Source of the DNA: Anisodus tanguticus
Taxonomy: Eukaryota > Streptophyta > Magnoliopsida > Solanales > Solanaceae
NCBI GenBank assembly: GCA_034509755.1
Contig: CM067559.1
Location: forward strand, 32,602,032-32,666,031
Reading direction: 5' to 3'
DNA: 64,000 bases
Shown: positions 9,995 through 22,029 of the stretch, in pieces
Layout of the letters: each line of letters opens with the position of its first letter
How positions within the stretch are numbered: position 1 is the first letter of the stretch
The notes under the pieces: model-generated
Told to the model about the DNA's origin: nothing
What the model saw: only the letters and a program-made list of their open reading frames with translations
The model's database searches: none
Translations under genes and position numbers: made by a program

Positions 9995-12363
9995 AAAATA
10001 TTTTCTTCTACCAAACACACCCATAATCTAGGCAAATTATATAATACGGGTGTGAGGTGTATTAGAAGATGGGGAGAAGTGAAATGCTACTTATGAAACT
10101 TGTTTTTTACTATTTTCACTAGAGAAATCATTTTTAAAGAGTGTATTTTCTTAGAGAAAATATTTTCTAAAAGTTATTTTCCTCCATGTCAAATACACCT
10201 AAGTTTCTCCTATTTTTCCATCACCGCATATTCCATTCTTAAAGAATTATAATAATATGTAAAATAACATTCCCAGTTTAATCTCATAAGTGGGTGCTGG
10301 GGAAGATAGAGTGTGTTGAGAATATAATCAAATATTAAAAGTGTGCTCTCTCTAACAAACTTAAGCTTTTAGATGAAATTGGCACACACTTATCGAGCAT
10401 TAGGCGGTGATTCTTCTCTTTTTCACACTCGCATTTTGTTTTTCTTCGATTCAATTCTTCTTCGAAAACCTAATATCACAAAAGGCCTATTTTCGCGATT
10501 TCATTCATCTTGAGAGCTCAATTACACAAATTTGTTCAGTTGTTAGCTCAATTGCAGATTTTTCCTTAAGTTTCTCTATAAATCATAGCTCGAAAATAGA
10601 TACAAACCAAATCAAACTCGGGAACTTGTGGATTCAACCAATCCTTTGTACATGTATCACTATGAAAATGATGAATCTTCGATAATTTCGGATTGTCGAC
10701 GGATCGGGATATAGATTTTGGAGGCGATGTGTTCTTAGGGCACTTTTTGTGAAGAACAAGATAGGTTTCATCAATGAAAAGATTAAGAAGCCAGATTCTT
10801 ATTCCGCTACATTCGCATAATGGGAAAGATGCGATGATATGGTGACCTTTGGATTCTGAATTCATTATCGGAAAATCTGGGTGACAGCGTACAATACGTC
10901 AACAATGCAAGAGAACTTTGGGAGGAACTCGAGGACATGTATGATCAAACCAATGGTTATAAACTGTATCAACTTCAACAAGACATTAATGAACTCACAC
11001 AAGGAACCTGGACATCACTAGTTACTACACTAAAATTAAGAAACTCTAGGAAGAACTCAATACATTAGACACGAATACTCAGTGTACATGTATTTGCACT
11101 TGTGGTGGAAAGGCCAATATGAATAAGGTTGAACAAGATAGAAGGCTAATCCAGTTTCTAATGGAATTAAATGAGGTGTATACGTAGTTAGAGGGAGTAT
11201 CTTAATGATGAATCCACTGCCTACAATAGCTCAAGCTTTCTCAATATTAGTCCAAGAAGAGAAACAAAGGAAAGTCAAAATTCATAAGTGTCTGAACTTA
11301 ACATCCACATCTCTAAGTGCAAATGCTGCAAGAACACTGGAAGGAGAAATGTGTACAAAAATTCACCTGGTTATCACACAAATTTGAGTATGATGTAACG
11401 CCCCGAACCACGACCTGGATGAACCACATGGCTTCTTTGAGTCATCATGGGCATCAAAAGCGTGCAATAATAATGATTAAGATGTTTAAATTTCGACTCT
11501 ACCGAAATATATTCGAATATATATTGCGGAAATAATCGAAAAATATAATAAGTCCGAATAATCGAATATCGACATGACATGCTAAATAGTCTATGAAACC
11601 TCTAAACATGAGTTTGGTCGCTAAAAGCTGTTTTACCGGGACAAAGTCGTGGTATACCTTTACCGCATAACATGATATGTAAAATAAATAAACTAACACC
11701 CCAAATGAGATGGGGATCACCAATAGCCGAGATGGTAGAAATTCTAACGGCGATTTGTCGTCACGAAACTCCGTACCCGCACCGTGAAATGCGGGCTCCG
11801 GGCAAAAGGGACGTAAGTACATTTGAATTGTGTTGTATGTAAAGCAACCGAATGAATAAACAGCACATGAAATACTAGGGACATGAAAGCGAAACTCGTA
11901 ACATGAGTATGAGCATAAGCATAAGCATGTTTAATATCGGCATGAATATATATAATAAAAATAAAACATGGTAGATTATTTTAAGTGGGAGAGCTTTAGT
12001 ATAACCGATATGAAATCACCACTTTGGAATGTGGCGTCGATCTCGCCCGATCGCTAAGTCATCTCGTACCTTGCCGGGGTACGAGACATAAACATGACAT
12101 GAATGGATTCAATAACCCGCAATGTGTAACATGAAGAAATCGTCTTAATTAGGCGGAGCGATCCTTATCTTACGTTGACATACGTAGTTTCAAGTTGTTT
12201 GAGCCTTCTCGATAATCTGTGCAACTCCAAAAATATGAACATGAATATAATTGGCTTAAGCCCATGAAGTTCATAAACATGACTTGTAAACATGGTTTGT
12301 AAATAAAATATAACATGTGTATAGTTCTATTAAGACATGAAAAATCATGGAGAATTCAATATC
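9995..12363 (+). repeat. Array unit 3 (2369 bp)
   Basis: The most altered unit: in its 3' third nearly every CTG/CAG position is replaced by CG-like forms (for example AAAGCGAAACTCG for AAACTGAAACTG). Outside these trinucleotides it matches the other units. Confidence 0.95.
10628..11385 (+). pseudogene. copia gag relic, array unit 3
   Basis: Same relic and shared defects. Unit-specific changes at CAG/CTG sites (GGATTGTCGAC for GGTGACTGTCGAC; TATACGTAG for TATACAGTAG) shift the frame twice more. Confidence 0.8.
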
Positions 12364-14740
12364 AAAATATTTTCTTCTACCAAACACACCCATAATCTAG
12401 GCAAATTATATAATACGGGTGTGAGGTGTATTAGAAGATGGGGAGAAGTGAAATGCTACTTATGAAACTTGTTTTTTACTATTTTCACTAGAGAAATCAT
12501 TTTTAAAGAGTGTATTTTCTTAGAGAAAATATTTTCTAAAAGTTATTTTCCTCCATGTCAAATACACCTAAGTTTCTCCTATTTTTCCATCACCGCATAT
12601 TCCATTCTTAAAGAATTATAATAATATGTAAAATAACATTCCCAGTTTAATCTCATAAGTGGGTGCGGGGAAGATAGAGTGTGTTGAGAATATAATCAAA
12701 TATTAAAAGTGTGCTCTCTCTAACAGCTTAAGCTTTTAGATGAAATTGGCACACACTTATCAGAGCATTAGGCAGTGATTCTTCTCTTTTTCACACTCGC
12801 ATTTTGTTTTTCTTCGATTCAATTCTTCTTCGAAAACCTAATATCACAAAAGGCCTATTTTCGCGATTTCATTCATCTTGAGAGCTCAATTACACAAATT
12901 TGTTCAGTTGTTAGCTCAATTGCAGATTTTTCCTTAAGTTTCTCTATAAATCATAGCTCGAAAATAGATACAAACCAAATCAAACTCAGGAACTTGTGGA
13001 TTCAACCAATCCTTTGTACATGTATCACTATGAAAATGATGAATCTTCGATAATTTCGGTGACTGTCGACGGATCAGGATATAGATTTTGGAGGCGATGT
13101 GTTCTTAGGGCACTTTTTGTGAAGAACAAGATAGGTTTCATCAATGAAAAGATTAAGAAGCCAGATTCTTATTCCGCTACATTCGCATAATGGGAAAGAT
13201 GCGATGATATGGTGACCTTTGGATTCTGAATTCATTATCGGAAAATCTGGGTGACAGCGTACAATACGTCAACAATGCAAGAGAACTTTGGGAGGAACTC
13301 GAGGACATGTATGATCAAACCAATGGTTATAAAGCTGTATCAACTTCAACAAGACATTAATGAACTCACACAAGGAACCTGGACATCACTAGTTACTACA
13401 CTAAAATTAAGAAACTCTAGGAAGAACTCAATACATTAGACACGAATACTCAGTGTACATGTATTTGCACTTGTGGTGGAAAGGCCAATATGAATAAGGT
13501 TGAACAAGATAGAAGGCTAATCCAGTTTCTAATGGAATTAAATGAGGTGTATACAGTAGTTAGAGGGAGTATCTTAATGATGAATCCACTGCCTACAATA
13601 GCTCAAGCTTTCTCAATATTAGTCCAAGAAGAGAAACAAAGGAAAGTCAAAATTCATAAGTGTCTGAACTTAACATCCACATCTCTAAGTGCAAATGCTG
13701 CAAGAACACTGGAAGGAGAAATGTGTACAAAAATTCACCTGGTTATCACACAAATTTGAGTATGATGTAACGCCCCGAACCACGACCTGGATGAACCACA
13801 TGGCTTGCTGAGTCATCATGGGCATCAAAAGCGTGCAATAATAATGATTAAGATGTTTAAATTCTGACTACTGAAATATATTCTGAATATATATTGCGGA
13901 AATAATCTGAAAAATATAATAAGTCTGAATAACTGAATATCTGACATGACATGCTAAATAGTCTATGAAACCTCTAAACATGAGTTTGGCTGCTAAAACT
14001 GTTTTACCAGGACAAAGTCGTGGTATACCTTTACTGCATAACATGATATGTAAAATAAATAAACTAACACCCCAAATGAGATGGGGATCACCAATAGCTG
14101 AGATGGTAGAAATTCTAACGAACTGATTTGTCGTCCTGAAACTCCGTACCTGCACCGTGAAATGCAGGCTCCGGGCAAAAGGGACGTAAGTACATTTGAA
14201 TTGTGTTGTATGTAAAGCAACTGAATGAATAAACAGGCACATGAAATACTAGGGACATGAAACTGAAACTGTAACATGAGTATGAGCATAAGCATAAGCA
14301 TGTTTAATATCTGGCATGAATATATATAATAAAAATAAAACATGGTAGATTATTTTAAGTGGGAGAGCTTTAGTATAACCGATATGAAATCACCACTTTG
14401 GAATGTGGCGTCTGATCTCTGCCCGATCAGCTAAGTCATCTCGTACCTTGCCGGGGTACGAGACATAAACATGACATGAATGGATTCAATAACCCGCAAT
14501 GTGTAACATGAAGAAATCGTCTTAATTAGGCGGAGCGATCCTTATCTTACGTTGACATACGTAGTTTCAAGTTGTTTGAGCCTTCTCGATAATCTGTGCA
14601 ACTCCAAAAATATGAACATGAATATAATTGGCTTAAGCCCATGAAGTTCATAAACATGACTTGTAAACATGGTTTGTAAATAAAATATAACATGTGTATA
14701 GTTCTATTAAGACATGAAAAATCATGGAGAATTCAATATC
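12364..14740 (+). repeat. Array unit 4 (2377 bp)
   Basis: One of the cleanest units: ATCAGAGC and nearly all CTG/CAG positions are kept. Useful as a provisional reference for the repeat. One local difference is AAAGCTGTATC for AAACTGTATC. Confidence 0.95.
12996..13759 (+). pseudogene. copia gag relic, array unit 4
   Basis: The best-preserved form of the array gag. Codons 1-64 read through NPLYMYHYENDESS to KIKKPDSYSATFA before the shared TAA. A later open stretch reads NKVEQDRRLIQFLMELNEVY to PTIAQAFSILVQEEKQRKVK. Not functional. Confidence 0.85.
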
Positions 14741-17117
14741 AAAATATTTTCTTCTACCAAACACACCCATAATCTAGGCAAATTATATAATACAGGTGTG
14801 AGGTGTATTAGAAGATGGGGAGAAGTGAAATGCTACTTATGAAACTTGTTTTTTACTATTTTCACTAGAGAAATCATTTTTAAAGAGTGTATTTTCTTAG
14901 AGAAAATATTTTCTAAAAGTTATTTTCCTCCATGTCAAATACACCTAAGTTTCTCCTATTTTTCCATCACCGCATATTCCATTCTTAAAGAATTATAATA
15001 ATATGTAAAATAACATTCCCAGTTTAATCTCATAAGTGGGTCTGGGGAAGATAGAGTGTGTTGAGAATATAATCAAATATTAAAAGTGTGCTCTCTCTAA
15101 CAGCTTAAGCTTTTAGATGAAATTGGCACACACTTATCAGAGCATTAGGCAGTGATTCTTCTCTTTTTCACACTCGCATTTTGTTTTTCTTCGATTCAAT
15201 TCTTCTTCGAAAACCTAATATCACAAAAGGCCTATTTTCGCGATTTCATTCATCTTGAGAGCTCAATTACACAAATTTGTTCAGTTGTTAGCTCAATTGC
15301 AGATTTTTCCTTAAGTTTCTCTATAAATCATAGCTCGAAAATAGATACAAACCAAATCAAACTCAGGAACTTGTGGATTCAACCAATCCTTTGTACATGT
15401 ATCACTATGAAAATGATGAATCTTCGATAATTTCGGTGATTGTCGACGGATCAGGATATAGATTTTGGAGGCGATGTGTTCTTAGGGCACTTTTTGTGAA
15501 GAACAAGATAGGTTTCATCAATGAAAAGATTAAGAAGCCAGATTCTTATTCCGCTACATTCGCATAATGGGAAAGATGCGATGATATGGTGACCTTTGGA
15601 TTCTGAATTCATTATCGGAAAATCGGGTGACGGCGTACAATACGTCAACAATGCAAGAGAACTTTGGGAGGAACTCGAGGACATGTATGATCAAACCAAT
15701 GGTTATAAACTGTATCAACTTCAACAAGACATTAATGAACTCACACAAGGAACCTGGACATCACTAGTTACTACACTAAAATTAAGAAACTCTAGGAAGA
15801 ACTCAATACATTAGACACGAATACTCAGTGTACATGTATTTGCACTTGTGGTGGAAAGGCCAATATGAATAAGGTTGAACAAGATAGAAGGCTAATCCAG
15901 TTTCTAATGGAATTAAATGAGGTGTATACAGTAGTTAGAGGGAGTATCTTAATGATGAATCCACTTTGCCTACAATAGCTCAAGCTTTCTCAATATTAGT
16001 CCAAGAAGAGAAACAAAGGAAAGTCAAAATTCATAAGTGTCGAACTTAACATCCACATCTCTAAGTGCAAATCTTTGCAAGAACACGGAAGGAGAAATGT
16101 GTACAAAAATTCACCTGGTTATCACACAAATTTGAGTATGATGTAACGCCCCGAACCACGACCTGGATGAACCACATGGCTTCTTTGAGTCATCATGGGC
16201 ATCAAAAGCGTGCAATAATAATGATTAAGATGTTTAAATTCGACTACCTTTGAAATATATTCGAATATATATTGCGGAAATAATCTGAAAAATATAATAA
16301 GTCGAATAACTGAATATCTGACATGACATGCTAAATAGTCTATGAAACCTCTAAACATGAGTTTGGCTGCTAAAACTGTTTTACCAGGACAAAGTCGTGG
16401 TATACCTTTACTGCATAACATGATATGTAAAATAAATAAACTAACACCCCAAATGAGATGGGGATCACCAATAGCTGAGATGGTAGAAATTCTAACGAAC
16501 TGATTTGTCGTCCTGAAACTCCGTACCTGCACCGTGAAATGCAGGCTCCGGGCAAAAGGGACGTAAGTACATTTGAATTGTGTTGTATGTAAAGCAACTG
16601 AATGAATAAACAGGCACATGAAATACTAGGGACATGAAACTGAAACTGTAACATGAGTATGAGCATAAGCATAAGCATGTTTAATATCTGGCATGAATAT
16701 ATATAATAAAAATAAAACATGGTAGATTATTTTAAGTGGGAGAGCTTTAGTATAACCGATATGAAATCACCACTTTGGAATGTGGCGTCTGATCTCTGCC
16801 CGATCAGCTAAGTCATCTCGTACCTTGCCGGGGTACGAGACATAAACATGACATGAATGGATTCAATAACCCGCAATGTGTAACATGAAGAAATCGTCTT
16901 AATTAGGCGGAGCGATCCTTATCTTACGTTGACATACGTAGTTTCAAGTTGTTTGAGCCTTCTCGATAATCTGTGCAACTCCAAAAATATGAACATGAAT
17001 ATAATTGGCTTAAGCCCATGAAGTTCATAAACATGACTTGTAAACATGGTTTGTAAATAAAATATAACATGTGTATAGTTCTATTAAGACATGAAAAATC
17101 ATGGAGAATTCAATATC
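14741..17117 (+). repeat. Array unit 5 (2377 bp)
   Basis: Clean in its first and last thirds but altered in the middle (AAAATCGGGTGACGGC for AAAATCTGGGTGACAGC; CACTTTGCC for CACTGCC; GAACACGG for GAACACTGG). Alterations are therefore patchy within a unit. Confidence 0.95.
15373..16140 (+). pseudogene. copia gag relic, array unit 5
   Basis: Same relic. The changed CTG/CAG sites near 15625 happen to open a 72-codon frame across the middle of gag (GDGVQYVNNARELWEELEDM), which is an accident of those changes rather than a gene. CACTTTGCC near 15963 breaks the C-terminal part. Confidence 0.8.
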
Positions 17118-19497
17118 AAAATATTTTCTTCTACCAAACACACCCATAATCTAGGCAAATTATATAATACACAGGTGTGAGGTGTATTAGAAGATGGGGA
17201 GAAGTGAAATGCTACTTATGAAACTTGTTTTTTACTATTTTCACTAGAGAAATCATTTTTAAAGAGTGTATTTTCTTAGAGAAAATATTTTCTAAAAGTT
17301 ATTTTCCTCCATGTCAAATACACCTAAGTTTCTCCTATTTTTCCATCACCGCATATTCCATTCTTAAAGAATTATAATAATATGTAAAATAACATTCCCA
17401 GTTTAATCTCATAAGTGGGTCGGGGAAGATAGAGTGTGTTGAGAATATAATCAAATATTAAAAGTGTGCTCTCTCTAATGACTTAAGCTTTTAGATGAAA
17501 TTGGCACACACTTATCAGAGCATTAGGCAGTGATTCTTCTCTTTTTCACACTCGCATTTTGTTTTTCTTCGATTCAATTCTTCTTCGAAAACCTAATATC
17601 ACAAAAGGCCTATTTTCGCGATTTCATTCATCTTGAGAGCTCAATTACACAAATTTGTTCAGTTGTTAGCTCAATTGCAGATTTTTCCTTAAGTTTCTCT
17701 ATAAATCATAGCTCGAAAATAGATACAAACCAAATCAAACTCAGGAACTTGTGGATTCAACCAATCCTTTGTACATGTATCACTATGAAAATGATGAATC
17801 TTCGATAATTTCGGTGGATTTGTCGACGGATCAGGATATAGATTTTGGAGGCGATGTGTTCTTAGGGCACTTTTTGTGAAGAACAAGATAGGTTTCATCA
17901 ATGAAAAGATTAAGAAGCCAGATTCTTATTCCGCTACATTCGCATAATGGGAAAGATGCGATGATATGGTGACCTTTGGATTCTGAATTCATTATCGGAA
18001 AATCTGGGTGACAGCGTACAATACGTCAACAATGCAAGAGAACTTTGGGAGGAACTCGAGGACATGTATGATCAAACCAATGGTTATAAACTGTATCAAC
18101 TTCAACAAGACATTAATGAACTCACACAAGGAACCTGGACATCACTAGTTACTACACTAAAATTAAGAAACTCTAGGAAGAACTCAATACATTAGACACG
18201 AATACTCAGTGTACATGTATTTGCACTTGTGGTGGAAAGGCCAATATGAATAAGGTTGAACAAGATAGAAGGCTAATCCAGTTTCTAATGGAATTAAATG
18301 AGGTGTATACAGTAGTTAGAGGGAGTATCTTAATGATGAATCCACTGCCTACAATAGCTCAAGCTTTCTCAATATTAGTCCAAGAAGAGAAACAAAGGAA
18401 AGTCAAAATTCATAAGTGTCTGAACTTAACATCCACATCTCTAAGTGCAAATCTTTGCAAGAACTTTGGAAGGAGAAATGTGTACAAAAATTCACCTGGT
18501 TATCACACAAATTTGAGTATGATGTAACGCCCCGAACCACGACCTGGATGAACCACATGGCTTCTTTCGAGTCATCATGGGCATCAAAAGCGTGCAATAA
18601 TAATGATTAAGATGTTTAAATTCGACTACCGAAATATATTCGAATATATATTGCGGAAATAATCTGAAAAATATAATAAGTCGAATAATCGAATATCGAC
18701 ATGACATGCTAAATAGTCTATGAAACCTCTAAACATGAGTTTGGTGCTAAAAGCTGTTTTACCAGGACAAAGTCGTGGTATACCTTTACTTGCATAACAT
18801 GATATGTAAAATAAATAAACTAACACCCCAAATGAGATGGGGATCACCAATAGCGAGATGGTAGAAATTCTAACGAGGCGATTTGTCGTCACGAAACTCC
18901 GTACCGCACCGTGAAATGCGAGGCTCCGGCAAAAGGGACGTAAGTACATTTGAATTGTGTTGTATGTAAAGCAAGTTTGAATGAATAAACAGGCACATGA
19001 AATACTAGGGACATGAAAGCGAAAGCTGTAACATGAGTATGAGCATAAGCATAAGCATGTTTAATATACGGCATGAATATATATAATAAAAATAAAACAT
19101 GGTAGATTATTTTAAGTGGGAGAGCTTTAGTATAACCGATATGAAATCACCACTTTGGAATGTGGCGTCTGATCTCTGCCCGATCAGCTAAGTCATCTCG
19201 TACCTTGCCGGGGTACGAGACATAAACATGACATGAATGGATTCAATAACCCGCAATGTGTAACATGAAGAAATCGTCTTAATTAGGCGGAGCGATCCTT
19301 ATCTTACGTTGACATACGTAGTTTCAAGTTGTTTGAGCCTTCTCGATAATCTGTGCAACTCCAAAAATATGAACATGAATATAATTGGCTTAAGCCCATG
19401 AAGTTCATAAACATGACTTGTAAACATGGTTTGTAAATAAAATATAACATGTGTATAGTTCTATTAAGACATGAAAAATCATGGAGAATTCAATATC
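17118..19497 (+). repeat. Array unit 6 (2380 bp)
   Basis: Has the longest length, from small insertions at CTG/CAG sites (ATACACAGG for ATACAGG; GGTGGATTTGTCG for GGTGACTGTCG). Heavily altered between about 18450 and 19080 and clean again after that. Confidence 0.95.
17751..18527 (+). pseudogene. copia gag relic, array unit 6
   Basis: Same relic with the shared stop, frameshift and TAG. GGTGGATTTGTCGAC near 17814 disrupts the N-terminal part. The C-terminal part is open for 93 codons from NKVEQDRRL to KNSPGYHTNL. Confidence 0.8.
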
Positions 19498-21866
19498 AAA
19501 ATATTTTCTTCTACCAAACACACCCATAATCTAGGCAAATTATATAATACAGGTGTGAGGTGTATTAGAAGATGGGGAGAAGTGAAATGCTACTTATGAA
19601 ACTTGTTTTTTACTATTTTCACTAGAGAAATCATTTTTAAAGAGTGTATTTTCTTAGAGAAAATATTTTCTAAAAGTTATTTTCCTCCATGTCAAATACA
19701 CCTAAGTTTCTCCTATTTTTCCATCACCGCATATTCCATTCTTAAAGAATTATAATAATATGTAAAATAACATTCCCAGTTTAATCTCATAAGTGGGTGG
19801 GGAAGATAGAGTGTGTTGAGAATATAATCAAATATTAAAAGTGTGCTCTCTCTAATGACTTAAGCTTTTAGATGAAATTGGCACACACTTATCGAGCATT
19901 AGGCAAAGTGATTCTTCTCTTTTTCACACTCGCATTTTGTTTTTCTTCGATTCAATTCTTCTTCGAAAACCTAATATCACAAAAGGCCTATTTTCGCGAT
20001 TTCATTCATCTTGAGAGCTCAATTACACAAATTTGTTCATTGTTAGCTCAATTGCAGATTTTTCCTTAAGTTTCTCTATAAATCATAGCTCGAAAATAGA
20101 TACAAACCAAATCAAACTCAGGAACTTGTGGATTCAACCAATCCTTTGTACATGTATCACTATGAAAATGATGAATCTTCGATAATTTCGGTGACTGTCG
20201 ACGGATCAGGATATAGATTTTGGAGGCGATGTGTTCTTAGGGCACTTTTTGTGAAGAACAAGATAGGTTTCATCAATGAAAAGATTAAGAAGCCAGATTC
20301 TTATTCCGCTACATTCGCATAATGGGAAAGATGCGATGATATGGTGACCTTTGGATTCTGAATTCATTATCGGAAAATCTGGGTGACAGCGTACAATACG
20401 TCAACAATGCAAGAGAACTTTGGGAGGAACTCGAGGACATGTATGATCAAACCAATGGTTATAAACTGTATCAACTTCAACAAGACATTAATGAACTCAC
20501 ACAAGGAACCTGGACATCACTAGTTACTACACTAAAATTAAGAAACTCTAGGAAGAACTCAATACATTAGACACGAATACTCAGTGTACATGTATTTGCA
20601 CTTGTGGTGGAAAGGCCAATATGAATAAGGTTGAACAAGATAGAAGGCTAATCCAGTTTCTAATGGAATTAAATGAGGTGTATACGGTAGTTAGAGGGAG
20701 TATCTTAATGATGAATCCACCGCCTACAATAGCTCAAGCTTTCTCAATATTAGTCCAAGAAGAGAAACAAAGGAAAGTCAAAATTCATAAGTGTACGAAC
20801 TTAACATCCACATCTCTAAGTGCAAATGCTTTGCAAGAACACTTTGGAAGGAGAAATGTGTACAAAAATTCACCTGGTTATCACACAAATTTGAGTATGA
20901 TGTAACGCCCCGAACCACGACCTGGATGAACCACATGGCTTGCTGAGTCATCATGGGCATCAAAAGCGTGCAATAATAATGATTAAGATGTTTAAATTCT
21001 GACTACTGAAATATATTCTGAATATATATTGCGGAAATAATCGAAAAATATAATAAGTCTGAATAACTGAATATCTGACATGACATGCTAAATAGTCTAT
21101 GAAACCTCTAAACATGAGTTTGGCTGCTAAAACTGTTTTACCAGGACAAAGTCGTGGTATACCTTTACTGCATAACATGATATGTAAAATAAATAAACTA
21201 ACACCCCAAATGAGATGGGGATCACCAATAGCCGAGATGGTAGAAATTCTAACGGGCGATTTGTCGTCTGAAACTCCGTACCTGCACCGTGAAATGCGAG
21301 GCTCGGGCAAAAGGGACGTAAGTACATTTGAATTGTGTTGTATGTAAAGCAACCGAATGAATAAACAGCACATGAAATACTAGGGACATGAAAGCGAAAG
21401 CGTAACATGAGTATGAGCATAAGCATAAGCATGTTTAATATACGGCATGAATATATATAATAAAAATAAAACATGGTAGATTATTTTAAGTGGGAGAGCT
21501 TTAGTATAACCGATATGAAATCACCACTTTGGAATGTGGCGTCGATCTCTCGCCCGATCGGCTAAGTCATCTCGTACCTTGCCGGGGTACGAGACATAAA
21601 CATGACATGAATGGATTCAATAACCCGCAATGTGTAACATGAAGAAATCGTCTTAATTAGGCGGAGCGATCCTTATCTTACGTTGACATACGTAGTTTCA
21701 AGTTGTTTGAGCCTTCTCGATAATCTGTGCAACTCCAAAAATATGAACATGAATATAATTGGCTTAAGCCCATGAAGTTCATAAACATGACTTGTAAACA
21801 TGGTTTGTAAATAAAATATAACATGTGTATAGTTCTATTAAGACATGAAAAATCATGGAGAATTCA
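19498..21866 (+). repeat. Array unit 7 (2369 bp), last unit
   Basis: Right-most unit. It ends in GAGAATTCA and passes directly into unique sequence (TGACGTGAAAAAATAGC), without the AATATC linker found at the six inner junctions. It therefore shows the original right-hand context of the amplified segment, inside the 20901-25353 insertion. Confidence 0.95.
20128..20900 (+). pseudogene. copia gag relic, array unit 7 (5' part of an interrupted gag)
   Basis: Same relic as in the other units. Here the gene can be followed past the interruption. Gag is cut after CACAAATTTGAGTATGA at 20900 by an LTR-type insertion (20901-25353) and resumes at 25354 with TACGACTAATGG. The 5 bp before (TATGA) and after (TACGA) differ by one C-to-T change and look like the target duplication. 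In the other six units only the left side of this insertion is present, because the amplified segment ended inside it. Confidence 0.85.
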
Positions 21867-22029
21867 TGACGTGAAAAAATAGCAGTTCGTAAATAATTCA
21901 TATATTGTGCTTGAACTCGTGGAATCAATATTGTGAGCATTCATGAATTACAGACGAATTCCAAATAACCATAACGGAATATCAAGAACACAATGAGAAA
22001 ATAGTAATACAAACATGGTGTATCCTAAT

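Larger units (their letters stand above)
5254..21866 (+). repeat. Seven-unit tandem array of a ~2.37-kb composite transposon unit
   Basis: Seven direct repeats begin with AAAATATTTTCTTCTACC at 5254, 7619, 9995, 12364, 14741, 17118 and 19498. The last ends at 21866 in GAGAATTCA. Unit lengths are 2365, 2376, 2369, 2377, 2377, 2380 and 2369 bp. Order within a unit: MITE right end; a second MITE-like end (CCTCCATGTCAAATACACC); a short stretch like a retroposon tail; copia LTR end with AACAGCTTAAGC; a primer-binding-like ATCAGAGC; a dead gag; then ~960 bp of the 5' part of an LTR-type insertion. Units are nearly identical, and most differences lie at CAG or CTG. All share the same gag defects, so amplification came after gag decay. 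Confidence 0.97.

Noticed and set aside
5667..20069. A 92-codon open frame repeated in the array units (ILLFFTLAFCFSS...)
   Set aside because: It opens with GTG, not ATG, lies in the untranslated leader between the copia primer-binding site and gag, and is conserved only because the whole unit is duplicated.
6574..21474. Minus-strand open frames of 80-180 codons in each array unit
   Set aside because: They overlap the non-coding LTR-type insertion and gag antisense, change length from unit to unit with the CAG/CTG differences, and show no known domain.
5254..21866. CRISPR-like or rDNA-like tandem array
   Set aside because: Units are 2.37 kb direct repeats without spacers and with transposon content. 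No rRNA motif was seen.
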